A stretch of DNA of 5,935 bases from Hyphomicrobiales bacterium (lineage in GTDB: Bacteria > Pseudomonadota > Alphaproteobacteria > Rhizobiales > Beijerinckiaceae), in contig JAQGJO010000494.1 in assembly GCA_028290595.1 (NCBI GenBank), positions 1 to 5,935 on the forward strand, read 5' to 3'. Positions 1-5,921 of the stretch are shown one piece after another; the stretch's first letter is position 1, and the number at the start of each line of letters is the position of its first letter. The notes under the pieces are model-generated. The model was not told where the DNA came from, did no database searches, and saw only the letters and a list, made by a program, of their open reading frames with translations. The position numbers and the translations under genes were made by a program.

Positions 1-536
1 AGGCGCTTGTCGCGCGGCGAATAGGCGAGAATAACCCAGCCGGAGCCGCCGCCCTGGGCCTTGCCCATGGACGAGAATTCAGACCGCCAGCGGTCGAGAC
101 CGCCAAAATCGCGGCTGATCGCATCGAGCAGTCCGCCGCGCGGAGCGCCTGTTCCGCCGAGACTGTCGAAATAAACCTCGTGCAGAATCATCGAATTCAT
201 CGCGATCAGCTCTTCGCGCTTCAACCCATTGATGAGGTATCCCGGCGCCTTGGCGTAGTCGAGATCGGCGAGCTGAGCCGCGATCTGCGACAGCCGTTTG
301 ACCGCGCCGACATAATTGTTCTCGAAATGACTGATGAGGACTTTTTCGGAAATGCCTTTGATATTTTTGGGATCGAGCGAGAGTGGCTTGGCTTCGTAGG
401 TCATTGGCTTTGATCCGGGTGATTGGGTTGCTGTCTGCGCGCCTGTCGGCGTGCTGGCGAGCGTTGCGGCGCCGGCCGCGCCGGCCAGTGCCGTGGCTCC
501 GCGAATAAAATCGCGTCTTTCAATCGCATGTTCCAT
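1..536 (-). CDS. Fe/Mn-family superoxide dismutase with Tat signal, partial (C-terminus outside window)
   Basis: Superoxide dismutases convert superoxide to hydrogen peroxide and oxygen at an Fe or Mn centre; this one is predicted to act outside the cytoplasm. The reading frame begins at 536 and runs off the left edge after 178 codons. Residues 7-12 (RRDFIR) followed by an Ala/Gly-rich stretch to about residue 33 look like a twin-arginine signal. The dismutase N-terminal helix follows, with SHFENNYVGAV at 69-79; His70 is the likely first metal ligand and Tyr75 the conserved Tyr. His119 in ILHEVYF is the likely second ligand. GGGSGWV at 162-168 begins the C-terminal alpha/beta domain. The Asp and His of the usual DxxxH ligand motif would lie beyond the edge. 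The start is supported by AGAGG (542-546), 5 bases upstream. A sigma70-like promoter lies at 763-791. Fold assignment is firm; metal type and activity cannot be judged from this part. Confidence 0.88.
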   Translation of the reverse strand, partial: MEHAIERRDFIRGATALAGAAGAATLASTPTGAQTATQSPGSKPMTYEAKPLSLDPKNIKGISEKVLISHFENNYVGAVKRLSQIAAQLADLDYAKAPGYLINGLKREELIAMNSMILHEVYFDSLGGTGAPRGGLLDAISRDFGGLDRWRSEFSSMGKAQGGGSGWVILAYSPRDKR

Positions 537-762
537 TTTGACCTCTCGTGACTTTCTCTCGGGGCTTGGCTGCGGCGCATGCCGATGCTGCGAAGATCGA
601 CGACGTCGGTCGCTTCGGCATACCGATCTGATTCGTCACGTTGTTCAGAAGCGATTGCTTTTACGGTCGACATCACGCGTCCTCGCACACCGACGGTGCG
701 GATTTCTGGACGCGATACTTGGGCTGTCGCCTCGTGGGGAGATCGCAATCCCCATGCCGATC

Positions 763-791
763 ATTAGCTCCTTGGCGACCTGATCTGTCAA
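763..791 (-). promoter_or_regulatory. Sigma70-like promoter facing the superoxide dismutase gene
   Basis: On the minus strand TTGACA (791-786) is a perfect -35 box. It is followed by a 17-base spacer and GCTAAT (768-763), a 4-of-6 match to the -10 consensus. Transcription would start near 756, giving a leader of about 220 bases before the dismutase start at 536. The match is good but rests on sequence alone. Confidence 0.5.
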
Positions 792-834
792 GGGTCAAGC
801 TTGGTCGGGATTTAACGTGATGATTCGTTTAGTG

Positions 835-863
835 TTTACAAGCTATTGTATTTAAATGCTATT
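835..863 (+). promoter_or_regulatory. Weak candidate promoter facing the YfgM-like gene
   Basis: TTTACA (835-840) differs at one base from the -35 consensus. A 17-base AT-rich spacer leads to GCTATT (858-863), which matches the -10 consensus at only three positions. It sits in the only AT-rich pocket upstream of the plus-strand genes. It would give a leader of about 175 bases. Confidence 0.25.
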
Positions 864-1045
864 TCCGCTTCTATTTGTGATCTTCCACACTCGAAGGGTG
901 GACCTGACGGCATTCGTCGGCCGTAGCGGACCCACCGGGCCGGGCCGCCGCCGCCGCAAACTCTCGCAATCGCCGCCGGTCCGTGCTAACCGCTGTCGCT
1001 GATCGTCCGCGGGCCGCGGATGCAAACCATTCTTCCGGAAAGCAG

Positions 1046-1702
1046 ATGTCGGATTTTATTCGCGAGGTTGACGAGGAATACCGCCGGGACCAGGCCGCCA
1101 AGTTCTGGGTGAAGTACCAGAACTGGGTCATCGGCGTCGCCGTCCTGGTCGTCATTGCGACTGCCGGCTGGCGGCTGTGGGAATCGCAGAAGCTGAAGGC
1201 GGAGCAGGCTGCCGGCGCGCAATTCCAGGCGGCGCTGCAACTCGATCGCGATGGCAAGAGCAAAGAAGCCGAGGACGCTTTTCTCGACATCGCCAAGTCC
1301 GGCCCTGCCGGTTATCAGATTCTGGCGCGCTTCCGAGGCGCTGCTGAAATAGCCGGCCGCGACCCCAAGGCGGCGGTGCAGGTTTACGATGCGCTCGCCA
1401 CCGACGCGACAGTCGACCCGGTGCTGCAATCGGCTGCGCGGCTGCGGGCAGCGTATCTGCGGGTCGACGATGCCGATCAGGCGGAAATCAAGCAGCGGAT
1501 CGAACCGCTGGCCGCGCCGACCAGCCCGTTCCGCCATTCCGCTCGCGAATTGCTGGGTCTTGCCGCGTTGAAGGCCAATGACATGCAGGCCGCCGGCCGT
1601 TGGCTCGACATGATCGTCGCCGATCCGCAAGCGCCGCAATCGCTGCGCGACCGGGCTACCACTTTGCTCGGCCTCGTCGCCTCCGGCGGCGTGGCGGGCT
1701 GA
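1046..1702 (+). CDS. YfgM-like membrane-anchored TPR-class protein
   Basis: A 218-residue protein of the YfgM / TPR_21-like type. In E. coli YfgM is an inner-membrane protein associated with the SecYEG translocon and periplasmic chaperones; the same role here is inferred. The N-terminus (SDFIREVDEEYRRDQ, residues 2-16) is the typical charged cytoplasmic segment. A single hydrophobic helix covers about residues 28-44 (VIGVAVLVVIATAG). The Ala-rich helical remainder, about 50-215, would lie in the periplasm as degenerate TPR-like repeats. The ATG at 1046 is preferred because GGAAAG (1037-1042) precedes it and the family N-terminus begins there; the in-frame GTG at 983 would add 21 residues of poor character and no recognisable ribosome binding site. 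der follows after 95 bases on the same strand, as in many proteobacteria, but bamB is not between them. Confidence 0.85.
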   Translation: MSDFIREVDEEYRRDQAAKFWVKYQNWVIGVAVLVVIATAGWRLWESQKLKAEQAAGAQFQAALQLDRDGKSKEAEDAFLDIAKSGPAGYQILARFRGAAEIAGRDPKAAVQVYDALATDATVDPVLQSAARLRAAYLRVDDADQAEIKQRIEPLAAPTSPFRHSARELLGLAALKANDMQAAGRWLDMIVADPQAPQSLRDRATTLLGLVASGGVAG

Positions 1703-1705
1703 TAC

Positions 1706-1739
1706 GCACGTCCTGAGACGGACGCGCCAGATTTTGTTT
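1706..1739 (+). terminator. Possible weak terminator or attenuator after the YfgM-like gene
   Basis: CGTCC (1709-1713) pairs with GGACG (1720-1724) around a 6-base loop. After one A-C mismatch, two further pairs (1706-1707 with 1726-1727) extend the stem. A T-rich stretch (TTTTGTTTG) starts at 1732 after a short gap. The stem is short and the T run does not follow it directly, so read-through into der is likely. Confidence 0.3.
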
Positions 1740-1752
1740 GAACGTTTTTTTA

Positions 1753-1779
1753 GACGGCCGGATGCATCATCCGGCTGTC
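1753..1779 (+). repeat. 11-bp hairpin in the der leader
   Basis: Bases 1753-1763 pair with 1769-1779 around the 5-base loop GCATC. The inner seven pairs (GCCGGAT with ATCCGGC) are perfect and one outer pair is G-T. A run of seven T lies just before it (1745-1751) and none after it, so it does not look like a terminator on either strand. It ends 18 bases before the der start codon. Confidence 0.6.
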
Positions 1780-1797
1780 GGCGTTCTAGAGGGCATT

Positions 1798-3240
1798 ATG
1801 CATTTCACCATCGCCATTATCGGCCGGCCGAATGTCGGCAAGTCGACCCTGTTCAACCGTCTTGTCGGCAAGAAGCTGGCGCTGGTCGATGACCGGCCAG
1901 GCGTCACGCGCGACCGTCGCGAGGGCGACGCGCAGCTCGGCGATCTCGAATTCTCCATCGTCGACACTGCCGGTCTGGAGCAGAGCGATCCGGGATCTTT
2001 GACCGGCCGCATGCGCGCCCAGACCGAAGCCGCAATCGAAGGCGCCGACGCGATTTTCTTCGTCATTGATGCACGCACCGGGTTGACGCCGACCGATCGT
2101 CATTTCGGCGACCTGGTGCGCCGCTCCGGCAAGCCGATCATCCTGATCGCCAACAAGGCGGAAGGCAGAGTAGGCACTGCCGGCGCCTATGAGGCCTTCG
2201 ACCTTGGCCTCGGCGAACCGATCGCGCTGTCGGCCGAACATGGCGATGGCTTCAGCGAACTCTATTCCGCCGTGCGTGAAGCGCTGCCGGAACAGACGGC
2301 GCTGCCCGGCGATGTCGAAGATGACGATGCCGCGCCGCTGGTGCTTGGCGACGAGGAAGACGGCAGCGAGCTTGATCCGTCGAAGCCCTTGCGCATTGCC
2401 GTCGTTGGCCGGCCCAATGCCGGCAAGTCGACATTGATCAACCGCATTCTCGGCGAGGACCGGCTGCTGACCGGGCCTGAAGCCGGCATTACGCGGGACT
2501 CGATTTCGGTCGATTTCGTCTGGACGCCGCCGAGAGGCGACGACCGCAAGATGAAGCTGTTCGACACGGCCGGCCTTCGCCGCCGCGCCAGCATTCAGGA
2601 CAAGCTGGAAAAGCTGGCGGCGGGCGATGCGATACGCGCGGTGAAATTCGCCGAGGTCGTCGTGCTGCTGCTCGATGCGACGATTCCCTTCGAGAAGCAG
2701 GACCTGACCATCGCCGATCTCGTCGAGCGCGAGGGCAGGGCACTGGTCATTGGCCTCAATAAATGGGATCTCATCGAAGACCAGCAGAAACTGCTGAAGG
2801 AACTGCGCGAGAAGGCTGACCATCTGCTGCCGCAAATACGCGGCATGCCGGTCATTCCGGTCTCCGGCCTCGAAGGCATGGGCCTCGACAAGCTGATGGC
2901 GGCGATCCTGCGCGTGCATGAAGTGTGGAACAAGCGGATCTCCACCGGAAGGCTCAACCGCTGGCTCGAAGGCGCCGTCGAACGCACGCCGCCGCCCGCC
3001 GTCTCCGGCCGGCGCATCAAGATCCGCTATATGACGCAGCCGAAGGCGCGGCCGCCGTATTTCGTTCTGTTCGGCAATCAGCTCGATCATTTGCCGACCA
3101 GCTACGAGCGCTTTCTCATCAACGGATTGCGCGAGACGTTCGAGTTTTCCGGCGTGCCGCTCCGCCTCTCGAAGCGTAACAGCAGCAATCCGTTCGAAGG
3201 AAAACGCAAGCCACCCGATCGCAATCGCAAGCGGCATTAA
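1798..3240 (+). CDS. der: Ribosome-associated GTPase Der (EngA)
   Basis: Der is a GTPase with two tandem G domains that acts in 50S ribosomal subunit assembly. The 480-residue product has the family layout. G domain 1: P-loop GRPNVGKST (9-17), DTAGLE (56-61), NKAE (119-122). An acidic linker follows at about 165-195. G domain 2: GRPNAGKST (204-212), DTAGLRRR (256-263), NKWD (321-324) and VSGLEG (355-360). A C-terminal KH-like domain covers about 375-462 and ends in a basic tail rich in Lys, Arg and Asn. The G4 motif of domain 1 carries Glu where NKxD is usual; I believe this is common in this lineage. The ATG at 1798 is chosen for its AGAGGG (1788-1793) and because the P-loop then sits near the N-terminus as usual. 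An in-frame TTG at 1738 would put the leader hairpin inside the gene. The stop is 2 bp from the convergent photolyase stop. Confidence 0.97.
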   Translation: MHFTIAIIGRPNVGKSTLFNRLVGKKLALVDDRPGVTRDRREGDAQLGDLEFSIVDTAGLEQSDPGSLTGRMRAQTEAAIEGADAIFFVIDARTGLTPTDRHFGDLVRRSGKPIILIANKAEGRVGTAGAYEAFDLGLGEPIALSAEHGDGFSELYSAVREALPEQTALPGDVEDDDAAPLVLGDEEDGSELDPSKPLRIAVVGRPNAGKSTLINRILGEDRLLTGPEAGITRDSISVDFVWTPPRGDDRKMKLFDTAGLRRRASIQDKLEKLAAGDAIRAVKFAEVVVLLLDATIPFEKQDLTIADLVEREGRALVIGLNKWDLIEDQQKLLKELREKADHLLPQIRGMPVIPVSGLEGMGLDKLMAAILRVHEVWNKRISTGRLNRWLEGAVERTPPPAVSGRRIKIRYMTQPKARPPYFVLFGNQLDHLPTSYERFLINGLRETFEFSGVPLRLSKRNSSNPFEGKRKPPDRNRKRH

Positions 3241-3242
3241 TA

Positions 3243-4697
3243 TTATCCGTTGAGCTTCTTGAATGCGGCAAGGGCGCGCTCGCGCGCCTGAGCGTGATCG
3301 ACGATCGGCGCGGGATAGGTCTCGCCCAGTTTGATCCCCGCCTTCTGCAGCACTGCCACCGATGCGAGCCAAGGCTTGTGGATGAAGTCTGGCGGGCATT
3401 CCGCAAGCTCCGGCACGAAGCGGCGGACGTAAGCGCCGTCGGGATCGAACTTCTCGCCCTGCAGGATCGGATTGAAGATGCGGAAGAAGGGAGCGGCATC
3501 GGCGCCCGAACCCGCGACCCATTGCCAGCTTGCGGCATTGTTGGCGGGATCGGCATCGACCAGCGTATCCCAGAACCAGCGCTCGCCTTCGCGCCAGTCG
3601 ATCATCAGATGCTTGATCAGGAACGAGGCGACGATCATGCGCACCCGGTTGTGCATGAAGCCGGTCTGCCAGAGTTCGCGCAGTCCGGCATCGACGATCG
3701 GGTAGCCGGTCTTGCCCTGTTGCCAGGCCTTCAGGTCTGTGCCGGTCGCAGCGCGCCAGGGAAAGTCATCGAAGCGCGCCTGGAAACTCTTCCGCGCCAG
3801 GTCGGGGTTGTGGAACAGCAGATGATAGGAGAACTCGCGCCAGCCGATCTCCGAGAGAAACTTGTCGACATTGCGCGCCGCCGCCGCCGACTTTGCAGCG
3901 GCATGCTGGGCCGCATGCCAGATCTGGCGTGGCGAGATTTCGCCGAAGGCAAGATGTGGCGACAGGCGTGATGTCGATAGCCGGCTGGGGCGGTCACGTT
4001 CGTCGGCGTAATGCAGGAGAGTGTCGTCCAGGAAGTCGACGAGCCGTGCTCTGGCGCCGGCCTCGCCGGGCGTCCATTCATCGCGCAGGCCTTCGGCCCA
4101 GTCCGGCTTCGTCGGCAGAAGATCGAGGTTATCGATGGCGACACGCAGCGGAGCCTGCTTGTTCCAGGCGACGGCCGCGAGTTGGCGCGGCGCACGCGAA
4201 GGTTCAGCCGGTGGCGGCAGCGTTCGGCACGCACGCCAGAACGGGGTGAACACCCGGAAAGGTCCGCCGTTCTTTGTTTTCACGGTCCAGGGTTCGTGCA
4301 GCAACTGGCCGTTGAAACTCTCGGCGGCAACGCCCAACGCCGTGAGCCGGCTCTTGATCTGCGTGTCGATGTCGATGCCGGCGGCATCGTAGCGGCGCGT
4401 CCACATCATATACTTCGCGTCAAAGGCTGCTGCAAGGGCGGGAATCAATTGCACCGGGTCGCCGCGCAGAACATCGAGACGGCCGCCGATCTGCTCGAGG
4501 CCGGCGGCGAGCGCGGCGAGAGAATGATGAAGCCACCACCGGCTGGCGCCGCCGGGGGTGCGCACTTTGCCGCTGCTGTCGAGAATATAAATAAAGAGGG
4601 GCGGGGCGCCCGAGGCGATCGCCGCATCCACGGCGGGATTGTCGGCAAGGCGCAGATCGTTGCGCAGCCATACGATCGAAGGAGAGATTGCAGCCAT
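3243..4697 (-). CDS. phrB: Class I deoxyribodipyrimidine photolyase (CPD photolyase)
   Basis: A light-driven flavoenzyme that splits cyclobutane pyrimidine dimers in UV-damaged DNA. The 484-residue length fits class I photolyases (E. coli PhrB has 472). The N-terminal alpha/beta antenna domain covers about residues 6-165 (SIVWLRNDLRLADNPA at 7-22). The helical FAD domain covers about 275-475. Residues matching E. coli PhrB are visible: DNA-contacting Trp286 (WREF), the electron-transfer triad Trp314, Trp368 (DWREGERWF) and Trp391 (SWQW), and the FAD-facing Asn at 387 in ANNAAS. GKTGYPIVDAGLR (328-340), FMHNRVRM (347-354) and FRIFNP (405-410) are typical. The C-terminal YPAPIVDH (461-468) is also typical. 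AAAGGG lies only 2 bases before the ATG, so the ribosome binding site is close but usable. All key residues are present, so the enzyme is probably active. A cryptochrome-like role cannot be excluded from sequence alone. Confidence 0.95.
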   Translation of the reverse strand: MAAISPSIVWLRNDLRLADNPAVDAAIASGAPPLFIYILDSSGKVRTPGGASRWWLHHSLAALAAGLEQIGGRLDVLRGDPVQLIPALAAAFDAKYMMWTRRYDAAGIDIDTQIKSRLTALGVAAESFNGQLLHEPWTVKTKNGGPFRVFTPFWRACRTLPPPAEPSRAPRQLAAVAWNKQAPLRVAIDNLDLLPTKPDWAEGLRDEWTPGEAGARARLVDFLDDTLLHYADERDRPSRLSTSRLSPHLAFGEISPRQIWHAAQHAAAKSAAAARNVDKFLSEIGWREFSYHLLFHNPDLARKSFQARFDDFPWRAATGTDLKAWQQGKTGYPIVDAGLRELWQTGFMHNRVRMIVASFLIKHLMIDWREGERWFWDTLVDADPANNAASWQWVAGSGADAAPFFRIFNPILQGEKFDPDGAYVRRFVPELAECPPDFIHKPWLASVAVLQKAGIKLGETYPAPIVDHAQARERALAAFKKLNG

Positions 4698-4773
4698 TGC
4701 CCTTTGGCGGTCGGAGAAGGTCGAACACCTCCTAAACTGGAGCGCTTTCAGACAAAATCAACGGCGCAGAATC

Positions 4774-4801
4774 ACGCCGCGCGCCCTGAGGCGCGCGGCG
4801 T
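4774..4801 (-). terminator. GC-rich YCAG-loop hairpin, copy 1 (after the 87-aa gene)
   Basis: A perfect 12-bp stem (4774-4785 with 4790-4801) closes a 4-base loop that reads TCAG on the minus strand. It begins 24 bases after the stop of the minus-strand gene at 4826. Only a weak T-rich tail (GTGATTCTG) follows, so it may stop transcription poorly or act as a 3'-end stabiliser. The core is nearly identical to the hairpins at 5344-5367 and 5878-5921. Confidence 0.6.
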
Positions 4802-4825
4802 ATCAGAAGCCCCTGATTGGGACTG

Positions 4826-5089
4826 TTAGCGCGCGGTGTCGTTAAAGTGCTGCTGGGCAATGCCCAAAAGCTCGCGGTCCCTGACGTTCGCGTCATAACC
4901 GTCGGCGAGCGACGGCCGGTCGAGCGGGTGGTTGATGGGGTTCATGCCGGAGTCGGTGGTCCGCTGGCGGATGTCGTTCAGGCGCTGCTGTTCGATATCG
5001 AACTGCGAGAGCGACTGCGCGAAGGACGACGTGGACAGCGTAACGATCGCGATCAACGCACCGGCCACAAACGTGCCTGTCTTGATCAT
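4826..5089 (-). CDS. Small secreted protein of unknown function, paralog 1 (87 aa)
   Basis: I do not recognise this family. Residues 1-24 form a clear Sec signal peptide: MIKTG, a hydrophobic core (AGALIAIV), then SSFA with predicted cleavage before Gln25. The mature part is about 63 residues, polar and Gln/Asp/Arg-rich, with QRLNDIRQRTTDSG at 35-48 as the most conserved patch. There is no Cys, so it is not a lipoprotein and has no disulfide. Of the first 59 residues 39 are identical to the neighbouring paralog encoded at 5397-5639; the C-termini diverge. The start at 5089 is chosen because AGGAGA (5096-5101) sits 6 bases upstream and because the paralog shares this exact start; an in-frame upstream ATG at 5164 would bury the signal peptide. 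A hairpin follows the stop, and the photolyase gene lies 128 bases downstream on the same strand. Its location is probably the periplasm or outside the cell. Confidence 0.85.
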   Translation of the reverse strand: MIKTGTFVAGALIAIVTLSTSSFAQSLSQFDIEQQRLNDIRQRTTDSGMNPINHPLDRPSLADGYDANVRDRELLGIAQQHFNDTAR

Positions 5090-5162
5090 TGTAAGTCTCC
5101 TGATTGTAGATGTTTTTGGTTCACCGAAGACGTCAAAGAGAAATCTCTTCCGTCTTAACTTC

Positions 5163-5177
5163 ACGCCCTTGCAGCGT
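5163..5177 (-). promoter_or_regulatory. Leader hairpin upstream of paralog 1
   Basis: ACGC and GCGT form a 4-bp stem around a 7-base loop (5167-5173) that ends in TTGCA. Its counterpart upstream of paralog 2 (5724-5742) keeps the loop and the inner three pairs, while the fourth pair changes from A-T to G-C. Alone it would be too short to report; the match with the second unit is the evidence. Confidence 0.35.
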
Positions 5178-5206
5178 CGGTGCCGGAATAGCCATCGCGC
5201 GGGAAG

Positions 5207-5212
5207 ATTAAA
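5207..5212 (-). promoter_or_regulatory. Candidate -10 box for paralog 1
   Basis: The minus strand reads TTTAAT here. The same hexamer occurs upstream of paralog 2 (5772-5777), in both cases 29 bases before the shared leader hairpin. With a 17-base spacer the -35 position reads TCGTCA, a 4-of-6 match. Transcription from here would give a leader of about 110 bases. Confidence 0.35.
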
Positions 5213-5265
5213 TGCGTCCTTCGGATCGGTGACGATGACGCGACAATGCTTGCGGCAATCGCAGA

Positions 5266-5288
5266 GTTAAACACGTTAGCGTGATAAC
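5266..5288. repeat. Short inverted repeat between the two paralog units
   Basis: GTTA...TAAC (5266-5269 with 5285-5288) flanks CACG...CGTG (5272-5275 with 5280-5283) around the loop TTAG, with a 2-by-1 internal bulge. It lies upstream of the candidate paralog 1 promoter. It could be an operator or a chance hairpin, and it has no clear counterpart in the other unit. Confidence 0.3.
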
Positions 5289-5343
5289 CAGCATGCCCAT
5301 CTCGCTTCAATCATGGACTCTGGAATCATCTGCACAAAATTAG

Positions 5344-5367
5344 GCCGCGCGCCCTGGGGCGCGCGGC
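5344..5367 (-). terminator. GC-rich YCAG-loop hairpin, copy 2 (after the 80-aa gene)
   Basis: A perfect 10-bp stem (5344-5353 with 5358-5367) closes a 4-base loop that reads CCAG on the minus strand. It begins 29 bases after the stop at 5397. On the minus strand it is followed by CCTAATTTTG, the best T-rich tail of the three copies, which fits an intrinsic terminator of the 80-aa gene. Confidence 0.65.
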
Positions 5368-5396
5368 GGGTTTAGAAATGCTTTTATCCGTGACGA

Positions 5397-5639
5397 TTAG
5401 TTCGCGCGTTGCCGATAAACGCCGAAGAACTGACGGTCCGAGCCGTATCGGGCGCTCACCGGTGCATGGTCGAGCGGACGATTGTAGTTATTCAAACCGG
5501 CGTCCGTGGTCTGCTGGCGGATGTCGTTCAAACGCTGCAGCTGGATATCGTACTGCGAGCGGCTCTGCGCGAAGGACGGCGCAGAAAACGAAACAACGGC
5601 GATCAACGCACTGGCGATAAGGGTGCCTGTCTTGATCAT
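5397..5639 (-). CDS. Small secreted protein of unknown function, paralog 2 (80 aa)
   Basis: A second member of the unrecognised family described at 4826-5089. The signal peptide is residues 1-24 (MIKTG start, ASALIAVV core, PSFA end) with predicted cleavage before Gln25. The mature chain is about 56 residues. Conserved with paralog 1 are AQS (24-26), QRLNDIRQ (35-42), TTD (44-46) and PLD (55-57). The last 20 residues differ and are richer in aromatic and basic residues (RYGSDRQFFGVYRQRAN). There is no Cys. The start at 5639 is supported by AGGAGA (5646-5651) at the same 6-base spacing as in paralog 1. The gene carries its own leader elements and its own downstream hairpin, so it is probably a separate transcription unit rather than an operon partner of paralog 1. 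Confidence 0.85.
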   Translation of the reverse strand: MIKTGTLIASALIAVVSFSAPSFAQSRSQYDIQLQRLNDIRQQTTDAGLNNYNRPLDHAPVSARYGSDRQFFGVYRQRAN

Positions 5640-5723
5640 TGTAATTCTCCTAATGCATATGCTTCTTGTTTCATGAAGACGATCGGAGAAAGATTTCAAG
5701 GAAAGATTTTCTCTCGTCTTACG

Positions 5724-5742
5724 TGGCGCCATTGCAGCGCCA
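5724..5742 (-). promoter_or_regulatory. Leader hairpin upstream of paralog 2
   Basis: TGGCGC and GCGCCA form a perfect 6-bp stem around a 7-base loop (5730-5736) ending in TTGCA. It corresponds in position and loop to 5163-5177 upstream of paralog 1. It lies about 85 bases before the start codon and would be within the transcript if the TTTAAT box at 5772-5777 is the -10 element. Confidence 0.45.
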
Positions 5743-5771
5743 GGCCACAGAGATATTCACCGGACCGAAAA

Positions 5772-5777
5772 ATTAAA
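5772..5777 (-). promoter_or_regulatory. Candidate -10 box for paralog 2
   Basis: TTTAAT on the minus strand, 29 bases before the leader hairpin, the same spacing as in paralog 1. No good -35 box is seen at 16-18 bases, so the call rests on conservation between the two units. The implied leader is about 125 bases. Confidence 0.35.
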
Positions 5778-5860
5778 GCTCTTTGGTGATGTTCATCTGC
5801 GAATGCAGCCATGCGATGCGCGGGGCTGTAACTATCTCACCGCGGGAAGACCATCAGCCG

Positions 5861-5880
5861 TATATAATATCGATTGTATA
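5861..5880. repeat. AT-rich imperfect palindrome
   Basis: TATATAAT (5861-5868) and ATTGTATA (5873-5880) form an inverted repeat with one mismatch around ATCG. It lies between the third hairpin and the paralog 2 promoter region and overlaps the base of the third hairpin by three bases. It could be a regulator site or an AT-rich tail of the upstream unit. Confidence 0.3.
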
Positions 5881-5921
5881 TGAATAGGCCGCACACCCTG
5901 AGGCGCACGGCCTATTCACAT
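5878..5921 (-). terminator. YCAG-loop hairpin, copy 3 (belongs to a gene beyond the right edge)
   Basis: On the minus strand 5921-5902 pairs with 5897-5878 in a continuous 20-bp stem that includes four G-U pairs, around the loop TCAG (5898-5901). On the plus strand these four positions would be A-C mismatches. It aligns with copies 1 and 2 at 4774-4801 and 5344-5367. By position it should end a minus-strand gene lying just right of the window. Confidence 0.6.

Larger units (their letters stand above)
537..1045. other. Divergent intergenic region between the dismutase and the YfgM-like gene
   Basis: About 510 bases without a convincing gene. The part next to the dismutase (537-760) is GC-rich leader DNA. 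An AT-rich pocket at about 810-870 holds candidate promoters for both directions. The part next to the YfgM-like gene (900-1045) is very GC-rich with short GCC runs (944-956) and no clear element. Short frames occur here but have weak coding character. Confidence 0.6.

Noticed and set aside
401..748. 115-codon minus-strand frame overlapping the dismutase start
   Set aside because: Its C-terminal part is an out-of-frame reading of the dismutase signal region and the rest has weak coding character. The internal ATG at 673 has a fair ribosome binding site, so it is mentioned only as a possible leader frame.
645..764. 39-codon minus-strand frame with AAGGAG before its ATG
   Set aside because: Its start codon overlaps the predicted -10 box, so it would not be in the transcript, and the Arg-rich product resembles no known family.
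983..1045. Upstream GTG start adding 21 residues to the YfgM-like protein
   Set aside because: The added residues are unlike the family N-terminus and no ribosome binding site precedes the GTG, whereas GGAAAG precedes the ATG at 1046.
1786..3522. 578-codon open frame on the minus strand opposite der
   Set aside because: It lies antisense to a complete der gene and runs into the photolyase gene in another frame. Its composition (Arg, Ala, Gln rich, no recognisable domain) is typical of an antisense shadow in GC-rich coding DNA.
4722..4735. AGGAGG-like site on the minus strand upstream of the photolyase gene
   Set aside because: It is about 30 bases from the photolyase ATG, and the only nearby start (GTG) is out of frame and directly abuts the site, so it is not a usable start signal.
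4011..4829. 272-codon plus-strand frame opposite the photolyase gene
   Set aside because: It is antisense to well-conserved photolyase codons and its product has no recognisable features. The similar frame at 3294-3971 was rejected for the same reason.
4774..5921. Three similar palindromes as a CRISPR array
   Set aside because: The copies are about 550 bp apart with genes between them, so they are not short repeats with short spacers.
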